From Campylobacteraceae bacterium (lineage in GTDB: Bacteria; Campylobacterota; Campylobacteria; Campylobacterales; Sulfurovaceae): 37,948 bases of DNA. Both the position numbers and the translations under genes were made by a program. The notes beneath the pieces are model-generated. The model did no database searches, was not told where the DNA came from, and saw only the letters and a program-made list of their open reading frames with translations. Below, piece by piece: positions 8,316 to 15,704 of this stretch; positions within the stretch are counted from its first letter, which is position 1; every line of letters starts with the position of its first letter. The DNA lies in contig JAMOSA010000233.1 of assembly GCA_027063325.1 (NCBI GenBank), positions 1 through 37,948 of the forward strand, in the 5' to 3' direction.

Positions 8316-8689
8316 CATTTCAATCTTTGCGACTTATTGTATGCAATTTTGTTAGCTTTTATTAACAATTTCATTTTTAAAGCAAAGTGATTTAGATAAT
8401 GGCTACTATAAACTCTTTATTTTTGTTTGCAATATATTCAGAATTTTCAGTGGATGCAAACCATATATCCATTAATACATATTTAAACTTTAAATTATTA
8501 GCTATTACTACATAAAATATATCTTTTGATGTAAACTCACTATTTTTTAAAAATCTTGTAATTTGATCGTGACTTACTTCATTATCTAAATGTCGCTGTT
8601 GCATAACCAAATTGACTTATTAGAAAATCTGTATATAAATCAATGTACTCATTTGTTTTTCTTGCTTTCTCTTCTGGTTTTTTTGCAAT
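8309..8689 (-). pseudogene. Transposase remnant (IS4/IS701-like DDE family), copy 1
   Basis: Reading the minus strand gives pieces of one transposase in the right order but different frames. First comes an N-terminal piece with YIDLYTDFLISQFGYATAT. Next is LDNEVSHDQITRFLKNSEF, which then jumps to NNLKFKYVLMDIWFAST (a short frame open at 8392-8610). Last is a C-terminal piece ending MKLLIKANKIAYNKSQRLK before a TAA at 8309-8311. The catalytic middle is missing, with at least one frameshift near residue 30 and two internal deletions. SHDQITRFL and KYVLMDxWFAS are recognised from memory as signatures of a DDE transposase family with a C-terminal tail of this kind. It cannot encode an active enzyme. 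Confidence 0.75.
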
Positions 8690-8736
8690 CTAGCTCTCCA
8701 TTAAATCTTTCTTATTATAGCTTAACTTTTGCTTAT

Positions 8737-8750
8737 ATGTAAGGTCAGCT
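8737..8750. repeat. Terminal inverted repeat, inner end of IS copy 1
   Basis: TATGTAAGGTCAGC is the inverted partner of 8302-8315. It marks the transposase N-terminal side of copy 1 and lies 6 bases from a TAA (8757-8759) that closes the shifted reading frame entering from the restriction-gene remnant. Confidence 0.65.
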
Positions 8751-8823
8751 GATAAATTATAGCGACAATATAACTACCGACTTTACCGATATGTTTACCT
8801 GTTCGGTGCTAGGTTTTGTTTTG

Positions 8824-8987
8824 TTAGATGTACTTTTCAAAAGGTTTAACAAATGCTTTAAAATATTGCAAACATGTTTGTCAAATGGTTCTCCTACTGT
8901 ATGACCTGAAAGTGTTTCTGATATTGGTTTTGGAATTTTTGTTCCAATTAACTCTTTAACTAATTTATCATATATTGTTTGTTCCAT
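8824..8987 (-). pseudogene. Collapsed HincII-like restriction endonuclease gene (N- and C-terminal ends only)
   Basis: The frame opens with ATG at 8987, 3 bases after the methyltransferase stop, with a ribosome site (AAAGGG) inside that stop region. The first 45 or so residues include IYDKLVKELIGTK, ETLSGHTVGEPFDKHV and NILK. These align well with the N-terminus of R.HincII as I remember it (LIGQK, SGTLSGHAAGEPFEKLVY, FLK). At 8856 the sequence jumps, in another frame, to AFVKPFEKYI and a TAA at 8824-8826, which matches the remembered C-terminus of R.HincII (KFVKPFKKYIL). About 200 central codons, including the catalytic core, are gone. The N-terminal frame itself reads on out of register to 8757. 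The gene is dead. HincII identity is from memory and should be verified. Confidence 0.72.
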
Positions 8988-8990
8988 AAC

Positions 8991-10574
8991 TCACCCTTTA
9001 AATAATTTATCAATTTCTAAGTTTAATTTATTTATGTTTGAATAATCTTGTATAGTTTTTTTAGATAATTCTACAATTTTATTATGTAATAATACTTCTT
9101 TTTCATTATCCCAATTTATCTTTCTAAATGGAATACTAGCAATTGGTTTTTCAGAGAACTCAACTATATTTCCTTTTCTTACTCCATTGTTTATAAGCCA
9201 ATCAAATACTCTTTTATTGTTTAATAAAGCTAATATATAATAAATACTTTCTTTAATGTTATCTTTTTTAAAAAGTGCCGTTACATCTTGAGTAGGATAT
9301 AAATTTTTATCTATCAATGCAAATCTAAAATAATCTTTGTTTGATATTCTTTCTTTACAAGGAACAAATATTCTTTTTTTATTTTTAGAAAATAGATTAT
9401 AGTTTCTTAAAAATACCCATTCCCAATAAGGAATATTTCTGTTATAGTTATATCTTTTTTCAAGTTTTGATTTAAATGGTAATAGATGATTATAAAAATT
9501 TGGAAAGTTATTTTTTAGTTCTTCTTCATCTTTAATATTTAATAAAAATATATAGTATGTAATATTTGTATAACTAAATGGTTTTAAATCTTTAGCTTTG
9601 ATAACCTTTAAAATATGCTTTTTTTCATTTTTATTTAAGTGTTGAATATCTTGAATTTGAAAGGCTTTATCCAATCCACTTACCATTCCATTACCAATAT
9701 CACAAATATCTCCTATAGTATGGAATTTATCTGTTTCAAAATCAAATAAAGATGTTTGATGACTTTTGATTAAACAATATTGTTCAAATATTTTTAGTTC
9801 ATTTTTAATTTCATTAGAAGTTAGTAACCATCTTTTATTTTCTTCAAATTGCTCAATATTAAGATAAGTTGTGTTTTTTTGTTCTATTTGGTTTTGAATA
9901 TTATTTATAATTTCACTAGTTAATTTACGATTAGCATAATATTTAGTTAATTTTATTTTTGAGTTGTTTTTTTTATTTGATTTTATATATTTAAAAATTA
10001 TTGTAGAAACAGTAGCTTTATCAAAAATAGGTGTTTCATTAAAATGAATAATTTCTTCAAAATATCCATTTTTTACCATATAGTTACGAAGATTTAAAGA
10101 ATGTTTTGTATTTAACCAATATTCTGGTGTAATAAATATTAATTCTCCTCCATCTTTTAGTAACTCAATAGATTTTAGTATAAAAATATATGAATAATCA
10201 CATAAACTATTAAAATATTTATTCCATAAAATACTTTCATTTAGTTCTTCTTTTAGTTCTTCTTCTAAATTTTTCCATCTAATATAAGGTGGATTTCCTA
10301 TTATTAAATCAAATTTTTTGTCAATTTTTGCAGTTACAAAACTTTCATTTATAACATTTGGTATATTGCGAGATAATATTTCATCAATTTCATAACCTAT
10401 AATATTTTTAAATCCTTTATTTTTGAGATTTTCAATAAAAATACCTTTACCACATGATGGTTCTAATATAAGAGCATCTTTATCAACTTTTGATAAAGAA
10501 ATCATTAAATCAACAATTAATTTAGGAGTAAAATATTGACCAAATTTATTTTTAACTGATATAGGTTTTGTCAA
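8991..10574 (-). CDS. Adenine-specific DNA methyltransferase (TaqI/HincII-like), now apparently an orphan
   Basis: This 527-residue N6-adenine methyltransferase carries the gamma-class motifs in order: motif X (KFGQYFTPKLIVDLM), motif I (ILEPSCGKGIFIENL), and motif IV (LIIGNPPYIRW). A C-terminal target-recognition region of about 250 residues follows, ending with RKGNIVEFSEKPIASIPF. The frame is open throughout. A TTG at 10574 is taken as the start because it is the only plausible start before motif X; AAAGG lies about 9 bases upstream. The gene ends 3 bases before the HincII-like endonuclease remnant, so it was probably the modification half of a GTYRAC-type system (inference from the partner). 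Base composition is even more AT-rich than the neighbours, and it is flanked by decayed transposase copies, both signs of horizontal transfer. Confidence 0.88.
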   Translation of the reverse strand: MTKPISVKNKFGQYFTPKLIVDLMISLSKVDKDALILEPSCGKGIFIENLKNKGFKNIIGYEIDEILSRNIPNVINESFVTAKIDKKFDLIIGNPPYIRWKNLEEELKEELNESILWNKYFNSLCDYSYIFILKSIELLKDGGELIFITPEYWLNTKHSLNLRNYMVKNGYFEEIIHFNETPIFDKATVSTIIFKYIKSNKKNNSKIKLTKYYANRKLTSEIINNIQNQIEQKNTTYLNIEQFEENKRWLLTSNEIKNELKIFEQYCLIKSHQTSLFDFETDKFHTIGDICDIGNGMVSGLDKAFQIQDIQHLNKNEKKHILKVIKAKDLKPFSYTNITYYIFLLNIKDEEELKNNFPNFYNHLLPFKSKLEKRYNYNRNIPYWEWVFLRNYNLFSKNKKRIFVPCKERISNKDYFRFALIDKNLYPTQDVTALFKKDNIKESIYYILALLNNKRVFDWLINNGVRKGNIVEFSEKPIASIPFRKINWDNEKEVLLHNKIVELSKKTIQDYSNINKLNLEIDKLFKG

Positions 10575-10659
10575 TTTTAATTACCTTTTGTATATATAAT
10601 GTATTTTGTATAACTATATATAACTATTTATTATAAGAGATTGTATCCCATACACCCTT

Positions 10660-10888
10660 AAAGACACTATTAGCAAATGATTTGATTGGGTTCTTACTAT
10701 TTTTGTAAGAGATTTTCATATAATTGTGTAGTTTCTTTTTTTTTCATTATCAATTCTAATCTCTATTTTGAAGAAAACCAGCTATCCATTAACACATATT
10801 TAAATCAAATTCATCATTTGATAAAAATTTTGTTATTTGGTCATGGCTTAACTCTTCTATTATTTTACCACAACTGCGTAAGGTCAGT
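10660..10888 (-). pseudogene. Insertion-sequence and transposase remnant, copy 2
   Basis: From the inverted repeat at 10875-10888 the minus strand reads directly into EELSHDQITKFLSNDEFD. It then shifts to FKYVLMDSWFSSK followed by a stop, and later to KSLTKIVRTQSNH (about 10674-10715), which resembles the conserved KSPTKTVRTQSNH block near the C-terminal part of the same transposase family. These are the same conserved blocks seen in copy 1, in the same order and orientation, joined by deletions. The catalytic middle, the N-terminus and the far end with its inverted repeat are missing. Between its ragged left edge and the methyltransferase start (10575-10660) I see only AT-rich sequence. Confidence 0.7.
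10875..10888. repeat. Terminal inverted repeat, right end of the island
   Basis: TGCGTAAGGTCAGT is the reverse complement of ACTGACCTTACGCA and pairs with 8302-8315 with one mismatch. The two outermost repeats enclose 2,587 bases: both transposase remnants, the dead endonuclease and the methyltransferase. Confidence 0.72.
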
Positions 10889-10976
10889 TATATAATCTAA
10901 AAGGCTTCATTTTTGAGTTTTGAATAATAAGATTATATCTACATAATACTAATTTATTAAAAATTATATATTTGGC

Positions 10977-10982
10977 TATAAT
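10977..10982 (+). promoter_or_regulatory. Candidate promoter (-10) for the sulfide:quinone oxidoreductase gene
   Basis: TATAAT lies 27 bases before the start codon at 11010, in AT-rich DNA with only a weak -35 (TTATTA, 10954-10959). The position and perfect hexamer suit a sigma-70 promoter of an AT-rich Campylobacterota genome. The rest of 10889-11009 holds nothing else I can identify. Confidence 0.5.
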
Positions 10983-11009
10983 AAAATTATCACATATCAG
11001 GAGCAGACT

Positions 11010-12479
11010 ATGGCACAGGTTGTAGTAATGGGAGGAGGTGTAGCAGGGCATACTGCTGCTACATTTCTCAAAAATTGGTTGGGTAAAGAGCATGAGGTAA
11101 TAGTAGTTACTCCAAATAGTCAATGGAATTGGATACCCTCTAATATATGGGTAGGTGTGGGCAGAATGAAAAAAGAGGATGTTGTATTTCCTTTGGCACC
11201 TATTTATAATGAAGCTGGTATTGTCTATAAACAGGCAAAAGCAGTTGCTATATATCCAGAGGGATCATATGAGGTATCAAAGCCATATATTACTATTGAA
11301 TATACATCCAAAGATAAAAAAGGACAAGAGGAGATAGTTGAGTATGACTATTTGATAAATGCTACTGGTCCAAAGTTGAATTTTGGAGCTACTGAGGGGC
11401 TTGGTATAGATAGTCAAATTGGTGAATATACAGTATCTGTATGTACAGCCGAACATGCCAAAGAGGCAAATGAGAAGCTTAAAGATATATTTGAAAAAGC
11501 CAAAAATGGTAAAACCCAAAAGATATTGGTCGGAACTGGACATGGGACATGTACATGTCAAGGTGCTGCTTTTGAGTATATACTAAATATTGAGCATGAA
11601 GCAAGAAGATTTGGTATTAGAGACAATTTGGAGATTAAGTGGATCTCAAATGAACCATATCTGGGTGATTTTGGTATGGATGGTATGCATCTTGGTAGTA
11701 TGGGTTATGTGATGAGTTCAAAACTTCTTGGTGAATCTCTATTTGCAGAAAGAGGAATACCTTGGATACTCAATGCACATACAAGCAAAGTAGAAGAGGG
11801 TAGATTGGAGTATGAGCTTATAGATGGTTCAAAAGGGAGCGAAGAGTTTGATTTTGCTATGCTTATACCTCCATTTAAGGGTGTAGATTTAGAGGCATTT
11901 GATAAAGATGGTAATGATATAAGAGATAAACTGTTTTTGCCAAATGGATTTATGAGAGTTGATGCAGAGTATGAGCCAAAACCTTATGAAGAGTGGAAAG
12001 CGAGTGATTGGCCAAGTACCTATCAAAATCCTTATTACAAAAATATATTTGCAGCTGGTATTGCATTTGCTCCACCTCATCCAATATCCAAACCAAGAAA
12101 ATCACCAAATGGTACAGTAATTACTCCTGCTCCGCCAAGAACAGGTATGCCAGCAGGTACTATTGGCAAAGCAGTTGCACACTCTATTGCAAACAAAATA
12201 AAGTATGGAGAGAGTGGCAAACTAAGGGCTATCTCAATGGCACAGATGGGTTCAATTTGTGTAGCATCAGCAGGAGTTGGATTTAAATCTGGTCAAGCTA
12301 TATCATTTACTGTATATCCTCTTGTAAAAGATTTTGAGAAATATCCAGGAACAGGTAGAGATACAAGTAGAACTTATGGTGAGATTGGAGTATCTGGACA
12401 CTGGTTGAAGTTGGCACTTCACTATATGTTTATATACAAAGCCAAATTAAAGCCGGGTTGGACACTTATACCAGAATAA
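11010..12479 (+). CDS. sqr: Sulfide:quinone oxidoreductase family flavoprotein
   Basis: This 489-residue FAD enzyme should oxidise sulfide to sulfur or polysulfide at the cytoplasmic-membrane surface and pass electrons to the quinone pool. The N-terminal dinucleotide-binding motif is VVVMGGGVAGHTAATFL. Candidate redox cysteines occur in GTGHGTCTCQGAAFEY and GSICVASAGVGF. A second FAD-contact region is NIFAAGIAFAPPHP, followed by PPRTGMPAGTIGKAVA. The C-terminal stretch (HWLKLALHYMFIYKAKLKPGW) is amphipathic and probably anchors it to the membrane. It resembles the longer SQR types seen in Campylobacterota and Chlorobi; the exact type (for example VI) is not assigned. AGGAG lies about 9 bases before the ATG. 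A small basic protein gene follows 11 bases later. Confidence 0.85.
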   Translation: MAQVVVMGGGVAGHTAATFLKNWLGKEHEVIVVTPNSQWNWIPSNIWVGVGRMKKEDVVFPLAPIYNEAGIVYKQAKAVAIYPEGSYEVSKPYITIEYTSKDKKGQEEIVEYDYLINATGPKLNFGATEGLGIDSQIGEYTVSVCTAEHAKEANEKLKDIFEKAKNGKTQKILVGTGHGTCTCQGAAFEYILNIEHEARRFGIRDNLEIKWISNEPYLGDFGMDGMHLGSMGYVMSSKLLGESLFAERGIPWILNAHTSKVEEGRLEYELIDGSKGSEEFDFAMLIPPFKGVDLEAFDKDGNDIRDKLFLPNGFMRVDAEYEPKPYEEWKASDWPSTYQNPYYKNIFAAGIAFAPPHPISKPRKSPNGTVITPAPPRTGMPAGTIGKAVAHSIANKIKYGESGKLRAISMAQMGSICVASAGVGFKSGQAISFTVYPLVKDFEKYPGTGRDTSRTYGEIGVSGHWLKLALHYMFIYKAKLKPGWTLIPE

Positions 12480-12490
12480 AAGGAGTAGTT

Positions 12491-12682
12491 ATGGCACGAA
12501 TAAAAGAGGAGTTGAATTTTGCTAAAAGTGAGCAGTTTGAGACTACAATGATACCTGGTAAATTCCAAAGAGCAATGCGTCATTGCATTATTTGGCAATT
12601 TATTAGAATGATCTTTTTTGGTTTTAGAAGCTTGGGAATTATACGCTTAAATCTTAAAAACGAGCATGAGGTAGAGGGATAG
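12491..12682 (+). CDS. Small basic protein downstream of sqr
   Basis: This 63-residue protein starts at ATG 12491, which has a strong AAGGAG site immediately upstream. A longer in-frame start at 12458 would overlap the sqr gene and is less likely. Residues 25-45 (RAMRHCIIWQFIRMIFFGFR) form a hydrophobic, Arg-rich helix, too polar for a standard transmembrane span but suited to lying on the membrane. The ends are charged. It sits 11 bases behind sqr and is surely co-transcribed. I recognise no family. A role with the oxidoreductase, such as membrane docking, is inference only. Confidence 0.72.
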   Translation: MARIKEELNFAKSEQFETTMIPGKFQRAMRHCIIWQFIRMIFFGFRSLGIIRLNLKNEHEVEG

Positions 12683-12753
12683 GAGTCATATAGCAAATAG
12701 ATCTCTACCAACTTTTTATTGGTATAATAACTCTATATTTTACTGGAGTTATT
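12683..12753 (+). promoter_or_regulatory. Intergenic region with candidate promoter for the sulfite/nitrite reductase gene
   Basis: TATAAT at 12723-12728 lies 25 bases before the start codon. An inverted repeat ACCAA (12707-12711) / TTGGT (12719-12723) overlaps its 5' edge and could be an operator or a weak hairpin. GGAG at 12744-12747 is the ribosome site. Confidence 0.45.
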
Positions 12754-14388
12754 ATGTCAAAGCCAAATAAGATAGAAAGAATCAAACTCTCTTTATCCCC
12801 TGTTGAATTTGAAAAAGAGTTGGCATATTTAGATTATACCAATGTAAGTGAAGAGGATAGATTTTATCTAAAATCATATGGTATTTATAATATCAAACTA
12901 AGACCAGACAGATATATGATTCGTATCCGTATAGATGGTGGTAATATAGATACGAAGAGTTTAGAGTATATTGCAAACAGTGCCATTAGATACAATCTTG
13001 ATACAATACTCACTGCAAGAGGTGAAATTGAACTGCACAATATCAAACCGGATATGGTATATGAGATATATCAAAAACTCAAAACAGCCAATATAGAGAC
13101 AAAACAGACTCTTACTGACAACTTTAGGGCAATTACTACAGATCCATATGCCGATTTTTCAATTGATACTCTTATAGAGGTAGAGCCTATTATAAAACAG
13201 ATAAAGACTCTATTTTTGGGTAATGGTGAATGGATGGGTATGTTGCCTAGAAAATTCAATACTGCAATTGTGGGTAGAGTTGAGCCAGTAGTTAATCATT
13301 GGGGTAATGATTTGGTAATGATGCTCTCACAAAAAGATAATATATATGGCTTTAATATATATGCAGGTGGCAAAAACTCTGAAGTAGCACAAGATCTAAA
13401 TATCTTTGTAGAGCCAAAATATGCTTTTGATATATTTAAGGCAGTAGCAGATATATACAACACTATGGGGTATAGAGGTTCACGCTCAAAAACAAGACTC
13501 TTTTATATGATTGAAGATATGGGTATAGATAGATTCAGAGATTTAATTAAAGCCAAAGTACCAAATTTGCAAAATAAAGCAACTCTGCTGGTAAAATCTG
13601 CAAATCCTACTCCTGCTACACCTCTAAAAGGTGGTGGTATGGGAGTAACCATATATACAAACTATGGATTAATAGAGCCAAAAGAGTTGTATAGATACTC
13701 TCAATTGGCACAAGAGTATAGTGCTGTTATTCGTATGGGGTGTGATCAAAATCTACATATTTTACTTCCTAAAAAATACAAAAATAAAATTACTCCAGAT
13801 AGCACAAAAAGAGCTTTTGTTGTTGCTTGTGCAGGTAGTAAATATTGTCCACTCTCTTTGTGGGATATAAAGAGTGATTTACCAAAACTTCCGCAAAAAT
13901 TGATAGATATAGGTACAAAGATAGGTTTTAGCGGTTGTCTAAAGGGGTGTGGCAGACACTACCATAGTGATATAGGTTTTATTGGACTTAGGACAAATCT
14001 TTATGCAGATACAGAAAAAGCATTTCGTATATATATAGGAGCTATTCAAACGCCTGTTGCCAAACCAGCAAGACTACTCTATTATGCTGTACCAAAACGC
14101 TCTATTTTAGGGTGGCTAAATAGTGTAGCAGAAGATTTGATAAGTGGTGGTTTTGAGAACTTTGAAGATTATAGTAAACATATTAGAAACTTTAAAGATG
14201 AATTTATGACACTATGGTATCTAATAAGAGGTTGTTATGGATACAATAAAGATCTATTTGAACTCTTTTTATCCAAAGCTAAAGAAGAGAGTATTATAAA
14301 TAGAGCAAAAGAGTTATATAGTGATTTTCCAGAAGGTGATATAAACAATATTGCTAGAGTACTTAGTCATAGATTGTGGGATTTGTAA
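12754..14388 (+). CDS. Siroheme/[4Fe-4S] sulfite or nitrite reductase
   Basis: The 544-residue protein has the two-repeat architecture of the nitrite/sulfite reductase hemoprotein family, which carries out the six-electron reduction of sulfite to sulfide or nitrite to ammonia. The cluster and siroheme ligands are present as Cys359-x5-Cys365 (VACAGSKYCP) and Cys395-x3-Cys399 (SGCLKGCGRHYHSDIG). The first half carries the substrate-site region with LTDNFRAITTDPYADFS and GNGEWMGMLPRKFNTAIVGR. I cannot decide between sulfite and nitrite from motifs. Proximity to a sulfide oxidoreductase suggests sulfur assimilation, and ferredoxin is the likely donor. The stop codon shares one base with the selA start (TAATG), so the three genes sir-selA-selB appear to be one operon. 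Confidence 0.85.
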   Translation: MSKPNKIERIKLSLSPVEFEKELAYLDYTNVSEEDRFYLKSYGIYNIKLRPDRYMIRIRIDGGNIDTKSLEYIANSAIRYNLDTILTARGEIELHNIKPDMVYEIYQKLKTANIETKQTLTDNFRAITTDPYADFSIDTLIEVEPIIKQIKTLFLGNGEWMGMLPRKFNTAIVGRVEPVVNHWGNDLVMMLSQKDNIYGFNIYAGGKNSEVAQDLNIFVEPKYAFDIFKAVADIYNTMGYRGSRSKTRLFYMIEDMGIDRFRDLIKAKVPNLQNKATLLVKSANPTPATPLKGGGMGVTIYTNYGLIEPKELYRYSQLAQEYSAVIRMGCDQNLHILLPKKYKNKITPDSTKRAFVVACAGSKYCPLSLWDIKSDLPKLPQKLIDIGTKIGFSGCLKGCGRHYHSDIGFIGLRTNLYADTEKAFRIYIGAIQTPVAKPARLLYYAVPKRSILGWLNSVAEDLISGGFENFEDYSKHIRNFKDEFMTLWYLIRGCYGYNKDLFELFLSKAKEESIINRAKELYSDFPEGDINNIARVLSHRLWDL

Positions 14389-15704
14389 TGGAGTATAGGG
14401 ATATACCATCTGTTGATAGATTGCTAAAGTCTCCCAAATTTACTATGCTAAATAGAGATATACTAAAAAGAGCTTGTCATATAGAGATAGAGATATTAAA
14501 AAAGATTATCAAAGATGGCTCAAAAGATGTAGATACAAATAATCTTACAGATTTGATTCTAAAAAGATACAAACTTATATCAACTCCTACTCTAAAATCT
14601 CTTGTCAATGCAACCGGAGTTGTTTTGCATACAAATTTGGGAAGAGCCAAAATAGATAAAGAGTTGCTCAAAAGAGCTGTTGATATGGCAGGTGGATATT
14701 GTAATTTGGAGTATGATATAGATTTGGGCAACAGAGGAGATAGGAGTTATCATCTTGAAAACTCTTTGCAAAAACTTTTTGGTGATATTGGTGTATTGGC
14801 AGTTAATAATAATGCCTCTGCTTTGTTTTTGATACTAAATACATTTGCCAAAGATAAAGAGGCTATCATCTCAAGAGGTGAATTGATAGAGATTGGTGGT
14901 AGTTTTAGGCTCCCTGAAGTTATCAAATCCAGTGGTGCTTTACTCAAAGAGGTAGGAACAACAAACAAAACACATCTAAGAGATTACAAAGAGGCAATAG
15001 GTACTAACAGCAGTATGATTATAAAGGTACACAAATCAAACTTCCATATGGAGGGATTTTGCTCTGAAGTTGATATAAAAGAGCTTACAAAATTATCAAA
15101 AGAGAGAGGTTTGATAGACTATTATGACTTAGGAAGTGCTTCAATAGAGGAGATACCACATATTATAGATTCTCATATATCTTTAAAACATATACTCAAA
15201 CAGCCACCCTCTTTGCTTAGTTTTAGTGCTGATAAACTATTTGGTTCTATCCAAGCTGGTATTATAATAGGCAAAAAAGAGTTGATTAAAGAGTTGAAAC
15301 GAAATCAGATTATGAGAATGTTCAGATTAGATAAAATAACAATATCTATACTTCAGCAGAGTGTAGAAGCTTATATCCGTGGACAAACCAATACTATTAC
15401 TACCCTTTATCTGTTACAAAGAGATAAAAAAGAGTTATATACTATAGCAAACAGCATAATAAAGAGATCCAAAAAAGAGTTATATACAATAGATACAGTC
15501 GGATATACAGGTGGAGGTACTCTATCAAACAAAGAGTTACCCTCTGTTGCTATTGTGGTTGAGGGTGATTCAAAAGAGCTTCACAAGTACTTTAGACAAA
15601 GAGGTATCATAGGCAGAATAGAAAAGGGTAATTTTTTACTTGATATGTTGGCAGTAACAAAAGAGGAGATCAAAGAGATTGTAGAGGCTTTGGATAATCT
15701 ATGA
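14388..15704 (+). CDS. selA: L-seryl-tRNA(Sec) selenium transferase
   Basis: SelA is a PLP enzyme that converts seryl-tRNA(Sec) to selenocysteyl-tRNA(Sec) using selenophosphate. The 438-residue protein has the family motifs LVNATGVVLHTNLGRA, RGELIEIGGSFRLPEVI and the PLP lysine Lys283 in FSADKLFGSIQAGI. Start choice: ATG at 14388 overlaps the preceding TAA by one base. A GTG at 14376 would extend the protein by 4 residues but lacks a better ribosome site. The stop overlaps the selB start as ATGA. Its presence implies that the genome encodes selenoproteins, such as a formate dehydrogenase, elsewhere. selC and selD are not in this window. Confidence 0.95.
   Translation: MEYRDIPSVDRLLKSPKFTMLNRDILKRACHIEIEILKKIIKDGSKDVDTNNLTDLILKRYKLISTPTLKSLVNATGVVLHTNLGRAKIDKELLKRAVDMAGGYCNLEYDIDLGNRGDRSYHLENSLQKLFGDIGVLAVNNNASALFLILNTFAKDKEAIISRGELIEIGGSFRLPEVIKSSGALLKEVGTTNKTHLRDYKEAIGTNSSMIIKVHKSNFHMEGFCSEVDIKELTKLSKERGLIDYYDLGSASIEEIPHIIDSHISLKHILKQPPSLLSFSADKLFGSIQAGIIIGKKELIKELKRNQIMRMFRLDKITISILQQSVEAYIRGQTNTITTLYLLQRDKKELYTIANSIIKRSKKELYTIDTVGYTGGGTLSNKELPSVAIVVEGDSKELHKYFRQRGIIGRIEKGNFLLDMLAVTKEEIKEIVEALDNL

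Larger units (their letters stand above)
8302..8750 (-). mobile_element. Insertion-sequence remnant, copy 1 (internally deleted, both ends kept)
   Basis: A 449-base element is bounded by inverted repeats at 8302-8315 and 8737-8750 and contains fragments of one transposase gene on the minus strand. A complete element of this type should be well over 1 kb, so most of the interior is lost. Both ends remain, giving a structure like a non-autonomous (MITE-like) derivative. No clear target-site duplication is visible at the flanks. The right end abuts the remnant of a restriction gene (8824-8987). Confidence 0.72.

Noticed and set aside
8392..8610. A 72-residue protein as an intact gene
   Set aside because: It joins two distant transposase blocks and lies between frame-shifted N- and C-terminal pieces of the same protein. 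It starts at a TTG with no ribosome site.
8760..8823. Inverted CCGA/TCGG-type repeats after the dead endonuclease, considered as an integron attC site or a terminator
   Set aside because: The arms are short, there are no matching attC core sites and no T-run. It is most simply leftover 3' sequence of the RM system.
8757..8987. A 76-residue protein following the adenine methyltransferase as a real small gene
   Set aside because: Only the first 45 residues look conserved. After that the HincII-like C-terminus appears in another frame, so the tail is an out-of-register read-through of a pseudogene.
10624..10719. A 31-codon minus-strand frame just upstream of the adenine methyltransferase that could be a small control (C) protein of the RM system
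   Set aside because: A different frame of the same bases reads KSLTKIVRTQSNH, a conserved transposase block, so the small frame is most likely a shadow inside the IS remnant. It also has no helix-turn-helix pattern.
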